Positions 5,601 through 8,818 of a stretch of DNA of 8,818 bases are shown in pieces (the first letter of the stretch is position 1; each line of letters begins with the position of its first letter). The notes below the pieces were generated by a model. The model was given only the letters and a program-made list of their open reading frames with translations. It did no database searches and was not told the DNA's origin. The DNA comes from Clostridiales bacterium. Lineage in GTDB: Bacteria > Bacillota > Clostridia > WRLR01. Location of the stretch: NCBI GenBank assembly GCA_031263625.1, contig JAISFK010000001.1, positions 1-8,818 on the forward strand. The letters run 5' to 3'. The translations under genes were made by a program, and so were the position numbers.

Positions 5601-8341
5601 AGTGGTCGCCCGTGAAGGACGACGCGCCCAACGCGCCCGACGTGGCCTACGAGTTCGTCGTCACGTCCATACGGGACTTCGACCGCTTTCTGACGGGGGC
5701 GTCCGGCCTGCCGTTCGGCGACCCGGCCCTGGCGCCCGCGGGCACGGATCCCGTGTACGACAGCTTTATCCGCGAGTACGGCGGCTACGACGGCGACGCG
5801 GCCGACAGGCGGCTGCTGCTCGACCCGGACGCGCCCCCGGCCGACGGGCGGTTCAGGCTCGACCCGGACACCGGCAAGTACCGCTTCACAGTGGACAGGT
5901 GGCTGTTCCCGAACACGCTGTACTACGTCAGCGTCCGCGCCGTGTCGAAGACGCGGGCGGGCGGGGGCGGCGCGGCGGCCGTCTACGACGACGCGCATTT
6001 TAAGGACATACGCAGCACGAGCCCCTTCGTGACGGTCCCGCTGACGACGCTGCTGCTGGAGGCGCCGTTCGGCCTGCGAGCCGTCATAGACGCCGAGCTG
6101 GTCTTCGACTTCGCGGACAGCTCGCCGGGCTTTGGCTCGCAGGACTACCTCATCTACGTTCGCGGGCCGGGCGAGACGGCCTACAGGCCCGTCGGCGGCT
6201 CGCAGGGCACGGTCGTCCGGGAGGCCGGCTACGTGCATTGCAGGATCAAAAACCTTGAGTTTGGCGAGTCCTACGACGTGTACGTCATGCGCGGCGGCCA
6301 GTCGCCGGAGCAGGTCTACGCCGCGCCGAACATGGCGGCGCGCGGCTCGACGCGGGCCGTCGAGGTGGAGTGGAAGGGCATGGCGACGGCGCCGGGCGAC
6401 GACTACCTGCGCTTCCAGCTGGCCATCCTGTCGCAGCGCGAGATGGACGAGCTGCCGCCCGACCAGGTCGAGTATTTCGAGCTGTCGGAGCTCAACCTGC
6501 GGCCGTACACTTACGTCGCGGACGGCCGCGAGTACGGCTACCACATATCGGAGGGGCCGGAGACGGTGAACAACCCCGACGTCATGCTGTACAGCGCCGT
6601 CGTCCTGTCCAAGCCGACGCGCCTCGCGAACGGCAGCGTGGAGCAGCGCGCGCTGCTCCCGAACATGCGCTACTACGTGAAGGTGAGGGCGCGCAAGATC
6701 CGCCGCGAGGATCCGAACGTGAGCGCGTTCTCGAAATACGCCGGCCCGGTGGACACGCGCACGGACTTCGAGCAGGCCAGCCAGGACGAGGTCGAGGAGC
6801 AGGCGCGGCTGGAGGACAATTTTCTGGACAGGCTGGCGGAGTTCGAGCGCGAGAACGTGTATCTCGCGGACACGGGCGACATGGCCGAGAACAAGCTGAT
6901 ACTCAAGGAGGACAAGGTGACGGGCGCGCTGGCGAGCGCGCCGGACAAGAGCTTTTTCGTGGACGTCAGCCAGAACCAGCGCAAGGCGCAGACCGACGTC
7001 ATATACATACCGGGCGGGGTGCTGCTCGCGCTCCAGGACTACGACAAGTCGCTGACCATACGGACGGAGGGCGCGGAGTACACGCTGGGCAAAAACACGA
7101 TCGATCTGCGCTACAGCGAGGCGGTGTCGGACATGAAGCGCAGGAGCGGCGCCAAGGAGCTGCTCGTCCGGCTCAGCTCGGCGCGCTCGGATTTCGTGCA
7201 GGCATACGCGCCGGCGGGATCGGCGGGCATCACGCGCGCGCACGCGCTGAGGGCCTCCGTCATCGCGTCGAACCGCTCGTATGCCAATATCAGCGCCATA
7301 CTGCACGACTACATATACAATGAGCGGACGGGGCTCGTCGCGACCATGCTCGCGGCGCTCTCCTACAACACGGAGGGCGCGGGCGCGTCCGGCGCCGGCG
7401 GGAGCGGGGGAAGCGGCGGCGCTGGCGGGAGCGGGGCGGGCGGCTCTGGATCGGGCAGCTTCTACGAAACGGAGGAGGCGGCCAACGCGCGCAGCGACGC
7501 GGACGAGGCGAGGAAGCGCCGCTCGAACGCCTATGTCGATGAGCTGATCGCCGACCTCAGGAGCCTCGTGTCGTACCGCGCGGGCGACATTCTGGAGGGG
7601 CGGAACGGCTACAGCCCGCTGGCGGCGGACATGATCGCGCTCGCGGAGTTCGGCGCGCCGCTGGGCGTGCGCCTGAGCTTTGAGCCGCAGGGCAGCGGCA
7701 GGGTCAGCCCGTTCGTGTCGTATGACGGCAAGGAGTGGTTCAAGCTCACGCAGAACATTTCGGGCGACAAGACGTCCGAGTCCTTCAGCGTGCTGTCGCC
7801 CGGCTACTACTCGGCGGTTTTGGCGGCGGTGAACACGGCCGGCCTGGCCGACGGCTCGGCGGAGAAGGCGGCGCTCGAAAAGGTCGCCGGGGCGTATGAC
7901 CTGTCGGACATATTCGCGGGCATCGAGACGTCCTACAGGCCGGCGCTGCCCGTGCTGAACAGGGAGGCCGTGCTGCTGTACGAGCGCGTGCTCGGGCTGG
8001 AGCGCGACACGTTCGGCATGGGCGACGCGCAGAAGGCCGCGGCGCTCGGGCTCGGCGACATCGTGAAGCCCGGCTCGCTGAACGCGCAGATGCAGCGCCA
8101 GCAGGCGGCGGCCCTGCTCGCGAGGATGTACGCGGGGCTGATCGGGCAGAGCGGCGCGGTCGCGCCGTCCGGGCCGCCCGGCGTGTCGGACGCGGCCGCC
8201 GCGGACGCCGCGTTCAGGAGCGCCGTGGGCCTGTGCGTCGAGAAGGGCTTTTTGAAGCCGTCGGGCGGCAAGTTCGAGCCGCAGCGCAGCGTCACGCGCG
8301 GCGAGATCGTGGGCGCCGTGGCGAAGATGATGGGCGGCTGA
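2636..8341 (+). CDS. Giant FN3-like surface protein with SLH-like C-terminus
   Basis: This large secreted protein is about 1,901 aa from GTG 2636, chosen because GGAAG (2623-2627) lies 8 nt upstream. GTG 2585 (1,918 aa), ATG 2594 and ATG 2645 are alternatives; ATG 2909 would give a conventional short signal peptide but has only a weak, distant AAGG. Residues 17-70 are an Ala-centred tripeptide array, followed by an Arg/Lys-rich stretch. The signal-peptide core is about 92-124, with likely cleavage at AAA|SPG. FN3-like modules are seen at roughly 127-236, 240-475, 476-580, 583-783, 801-951, 964-1140, 1142-1232 and 1234-1378; several repeat a PNxxYYxxVR F-strand motif and carry long insertions. 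Next come a charged helical segment (about 1380-1410), an unassigned region containing IPGGVLLAL (about 1458), a Gly/Ser linker (about 1580-1610) and two SLH-like repeats (about 1779-1837 and 1849-1901), the last with FEP and VTRGE. It follows gene 1 by 84 bp with no terminator. Surface display is likely; ligand or partner is unknown. Confidence 0.88.
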   Translation: MNPMANMISAIAKNVKTAKLAGTAKLAKLAETAKLAGDAEAAGTAKLAKLAEAAKTARLARDAGDAEAARKRGERHRARKMRQALKARRARMAKRLVALLACAAVALAQLAAPAAPPMLARAAASPGVRLANSVANGALSVSWAGAAALAGQVEAARLTWVDVVSGAPAVRTFTYTEPTYDNNGVQTGYGKLNAATVAMSEFSDSVLYQIKVEFFSDGAGASQIAGYFGETVFLKDILIDARSVSDISLREPSPGSTEAGFKPALRVAWQMPKVFVSAGSPPDPYSLPGAFKRVFGLTDADTGYAAALQAIQKVNADITRFTLALSVHQYIYYRGGEAECKRVELGYDPAAPHGLKATAVFSDATYTSDVKQLTSPSDDWFMIYLLGRDDAGTAYPDGAAWANTAGVRERFLPSGIPSDPASGDFDYILRHGEIYPGSIYLVHAALIYWNSAGRDEFDSYSITGRNNVMQATTLLRAAVTKVSDEYVRVDVHRLNINREKDYLAGYSYKVEMRSQGQIDLGSPLMQVNVADFNDSRKTVQAYIRAPSPIVTYVYSAYYTDPSEGKLLSSSGIPFVMSDAGEGAPLTPRGVTIDALRYVPATKATDVTVSWDKPDNWDATTANTLYIEFELNTSYLTGDDVSETLHGADGTSFGSFRQQYKTVLAVHRSQIADNVTGNRLSYTIKGADLFKAAYGQPQAPAPSPDPGVLYPPAYWLLQQRKTATNYTEDNPSAAYLYPGYFLPNTRYFITVRTAVWRESQSMPGAYEASSSNASLPAAFTTYPTKYTVPLPFEFSVTGNEIDPAPPRANSVSLRNSLVDWRYATETHDPAIPVYYELYASADPLDKKPQLVGVMADAPRNSWEDPDWAAGMTLPPGDAAQIAAALVKAGRPAAGGGAGAAAGIAWDGVKSYAGKPLQPNKQYYFWVRTYIVENGAINGDRAFSAMLSVTTRPYPQGYDDLNKRLLAPTDLAIALDGDGNLLVTGESAVFEWSPVKDDAPNAPDVAYEFVVTSIRDFDRFLTGASGLPFGDPALAPAGTDPVYDSFIREYGGYDGDAADRRLLLDPDAPPADGRFRLDPDTGKYRFTVDRWLFPNTLYYVSVRAVSKTRAGGGGAAAVYDDAHFKDIRSTSPFVTVPLTTLLLEAPFGLRAVIDAELVFDFADSSPGFGSQDYLIYVRGPGETAYRPVGGSQGTVVREAGYVHCRIKNLEFGESYDVYVMRGGQSPEQVYAAPNMAARGSTRAVEVEWKGMATAPGDDYLRFQLAILSQREMDELPPDQVEYFELSELNLRPYTYVADGREYGYHISEGPETVNNPDVMLYSAVVLSKPTRLANGSVEQRALLPNMRYYVKVRARKIRREDPNVSAFSKYAGPVDTRTDFEQASQDEVEEQARLEDNFLDRLAEFERENVYLADTGDMAENKLILKEDKVTGALASAPDKSFFVDVSQNQRKAQTDVIYIPGGVLLALQDYDKSLTIRTEGAEYTLGKNTIDLRYSEAVSDMKRRSGAKELLVRLSSARSDFVQAYAPAGSAGITRAHALRASVIASNRSYANISAILHDYIYNERTGLVATMLAALSYNTEGAGASGAGGSGGSGGAGGSGAGGSGSGSFYETEEAANARSDADEARKRRSNAYVDELIADLRSLVSYRAGDILEGRNGYSPLAADMIALAEFGAPLGVRLSFEPQGSGRVSPFVSYDGKEWFKLTQNISGDKTSESFSVLSPGYYSAVLAAVNTAGLADGSAEKAALEKVAGAYDLSDIFAGIETSYRPALPVLNREAVLLYERVLGLERDTFGMGDAQKAAALGLGDIVKPGSLNAQMQRQQAAALLARMYAGLIGQSGAVAPSGPPGVSDAAAADAAFRSAVGLCVEKGFLKPSGGKFEPQRSVTRGEIVGAVAKMMGG
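2684..2845 (+). repeat. Tripeptide array (9-bp period) before the signal peptide of gene 2
   Basis: Eighteen consecutive tripeptides of form x-Ala-[K/E/G/R] are encoded as NNN-GCG-RRN; the middle codon is GCG in 17 and GCA in one. Longer direct copies lie inside: a 34-bp exact repeat at 2695-2728 and 2758-2791 (63 bp, 21 codons apart) and a 22-bp exact repeat at 2740-2761 and 2821-2842 (81 bp, 27 codons apart). Both offsets keep the frame. The encoded segment should be a charged, Ala-rich helix. The codon ACT, used here repeatedly for Thr, is scarce in the rest of the gene, where ACG dominates. Confidence 0.85.
7373..7462 (+). repeat. Gly/Ser-rich linker in gene 2
   Basis: The DNA is a run of GGC, GGG, AGC and GCG codons encoding an almost pure Gly/Ser/Ala stretch of about 30 residues. 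It separates the unassigned region with the IPGGVLLAL segment from the C-terminal part carrying the SLH-like repeats, and probably acts as a flexible hinge. The sequence is locally repetitive, so its length may vary between strains. Confidence 0.7.
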
Positions 8342-8375
8342 CAGGGTTCTGAAATAATCATTAATACGGGATAGC

Positions 8376-8380
8376 AGGGG
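8376..8380 (+). promoter_or_regulatory. Ribosome-binding site of gene 3
   Basis: AGGGG lies 7 nt upstream of ATG 8388 in a short AT-rich gap (8342-8387). It supports this ATG, rather than an internal codon, as the start of the third gene. That places the dipeptide repeat array inside the translated region. Confidence 0.55.
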
Positions 8381-8387
8381 TTGGCAT

Positions 8388-8818
8388 ATGAATCTGAAAA
8401 AGACGGCCGCACAGGACGAGGGCAGGAGCGGGAGCAGGGGCGAGGGCGTAAGCGTGGGCAGGAGCGAGAGCATGGGCGAGGGCGGGAGCGAAGACAGGGG
8501 CAGGAGCGTGGTCATAGGCATGGGCAGGAGCATGGGCGGCGGCATAGGCGAGAGCATGGGCGAGAGCGATGGCGCTGGCATAAGCGGCAGCGTGAACAAG
8601 GGCATGGGCGATGGCATAGGCAAGAGCAGTGGCAGGAGCGGTGGCCCCCCGTCCCGCGTTGCCGGGAGGCGAAGCCGCGCCGGAGCCAGAGCCAAAGCCA
8701 GGAGGCGGGTTTGCGCCGCGCTGTGCGCGGCCATGGCGCTGGCGCAGCTCGCGCTTTTCGCGCCCGTGCCGGCATACGCGGCGACGGCGCCCGCGCCACC
8801 CGCGATCGCGGGGCTGGC
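8388..8818 (+). CDS. Partial secreted protein with a Gly/Ser-dipeptide N-terminal tail
   Basis: An open frame starts at ATG 8388 and runs off the window edge (143 complete codons, 3' end missing). AGGGG sits 7 nt upstream. After MNLKKTAAQDE, residues 12-85 form alternating Gly/Ser-X dipeptides. A basic stretch rich in Arg and Ala follows (about 90-107), then a hydrophobic signal core (VCAALCAAMALAQLALFAPV) and an AYA|A signal-peptidase site after residue 131. The core shares CAAxALAQLA with gene 2, which supports common ancestry of the two leaders. Only about a dozen mature residues are visible (ATAPAPPAIAGL), a composition often seen just before an FN3 module, but no domain can be assigned. 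Position 46 bp after gene 2, with no terminator between, suggests co-transcription. It is probably another surface protein of the same set; that is inference. Confidence 0.75.
   Translation, partial: MNLKKTAAQDEGRSGSRGEGVSVGRSESMGEGGSEDRGRSVVIGMGRSMGGGIGESMGESDGAGISGSVNKGMGDGIGKSSGRSGGPPSRVAGRRSRAGARAKARRRVCAALCAAMALAQLALFAPVPAYAATAPAPPAIAGL
8421..8642 (+). repeat. Dipeptide array (6-bp period) before the signal peptide of gene 3
   Basis: There are thirty-seven consecutive 6-bp units of form RGC-NNN. The first codon is GGC or AGC in 34 of 37. The three exceptions (GAC, GTC, AAC) are each one base away from GGC or AGC, as expected for a repeat tract with point mutations. The second codon varies but favours AGG, ATG, GAG, ATA and GGC. 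No indel breaks the period over 222 bp. The encoded segment is Gly/Ser-rich and probably disordered. Confidence 0.85.

Noticed and set aside
8421..8642. CRISPR or noncoding satellite-like array
   Set aside because: The unit is only 6 bp, there are no spacers, and the array is in frame with a start codon, a ribosome site and a downstream signal peptide. A coding tandem repeat fits better.
8700..8705. AGGAGG, a perfect Shine-Dalgarno sequence inside gene 3
   Set aside because: It encodes Arg-Arg of the signal-peptide n-region. The next in-frame ATG (8733) is 27 nt away and inside the hydrophobic core, so it is too far and in the wrong place to start translation.
1427..8734. A 2,435-codon open frame on the minus strand covering genes 1 and 2 and the gap between them
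   Set aside because: It is in codon register with genes 1 and 2 and is open because those genes avoid TTA, CTA and TCA. Its translation is Arg/Val/His/Leu-rich without recognisable domains, while the plus strand encodes clear FN3, SLH and signal-peptide features.

Overview
The window holds three consecutive plus-strand genes (365-2551, 2636-8341 and 8388 running off the right edge) that look like one transcription unit for secreted surface proteins. The first two carry fibronectin type III (FN3)-like modules and C-terminal S-layer homology (SLH) repeats. The third shows only its N-terminal part, whose signal-peptide core resembles that of the second. The genome is GC-rich, yet ATA (Ile) and AGG (Arg) codons are common and ribosome sites are AG-rich. 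Together with SLH anchoring, this suggests a GC-rich Clostridia-like member of the Bacillota. That placement is an inference, because no rRNA or housekeeping marker is present and SLH domains also occur in other phyla.

Layout: 1-364 is an AT-richer, gene-free leader. It contains two TATAAT boxes, a strong 10-bp-arm palindrome, a 12-bp palindrome and four copies of an ATRCTCGT word. Gene 1 (728 aa) is a signal peptide, five FN3 modules, an Ala-rich linker and three SLH repeats. An 84-bp gap without a terminator leads to gene 2 (about 1,901 aa): a repeat-rich N-terminal tail, a signal peptide, about eight FN3-like modules, an unassigned region, a Gly/Ser linker and two SLH-like repeats. A 46-bp gap without a terminator leads to gene 3, of which the first 143 codons are visible.

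The most unusual signal is at the N-termini of genes 2 and 3. Each starts with a long low-complexity tail ahead of its signal-peptide core, instead of the usual short n-region. In gene 2 the tail is 18 tripeptides with central Ala, a 9-bp DNA period of form NNN-GCG-RRN. In gene 3 it is 37 dipeptides beginning mostly with Gly or Ser, a 6-bp period of form RGC-NNN. The downstream hydrophobic cores are alike (both contain CAAxALAQLA), so apparent paralogues carry unrelated simple-repeat expansions at the same architectural position.

Likely joint role: the proteins are exported and, at least for genes 1 and 2, held on the cell-wall polymer by SLH repeats so that strings of FN3-like modules are displayed outside. 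No catalytic domain was recognised, so scaffold, adhesion or S-layer-associated roles are inference.
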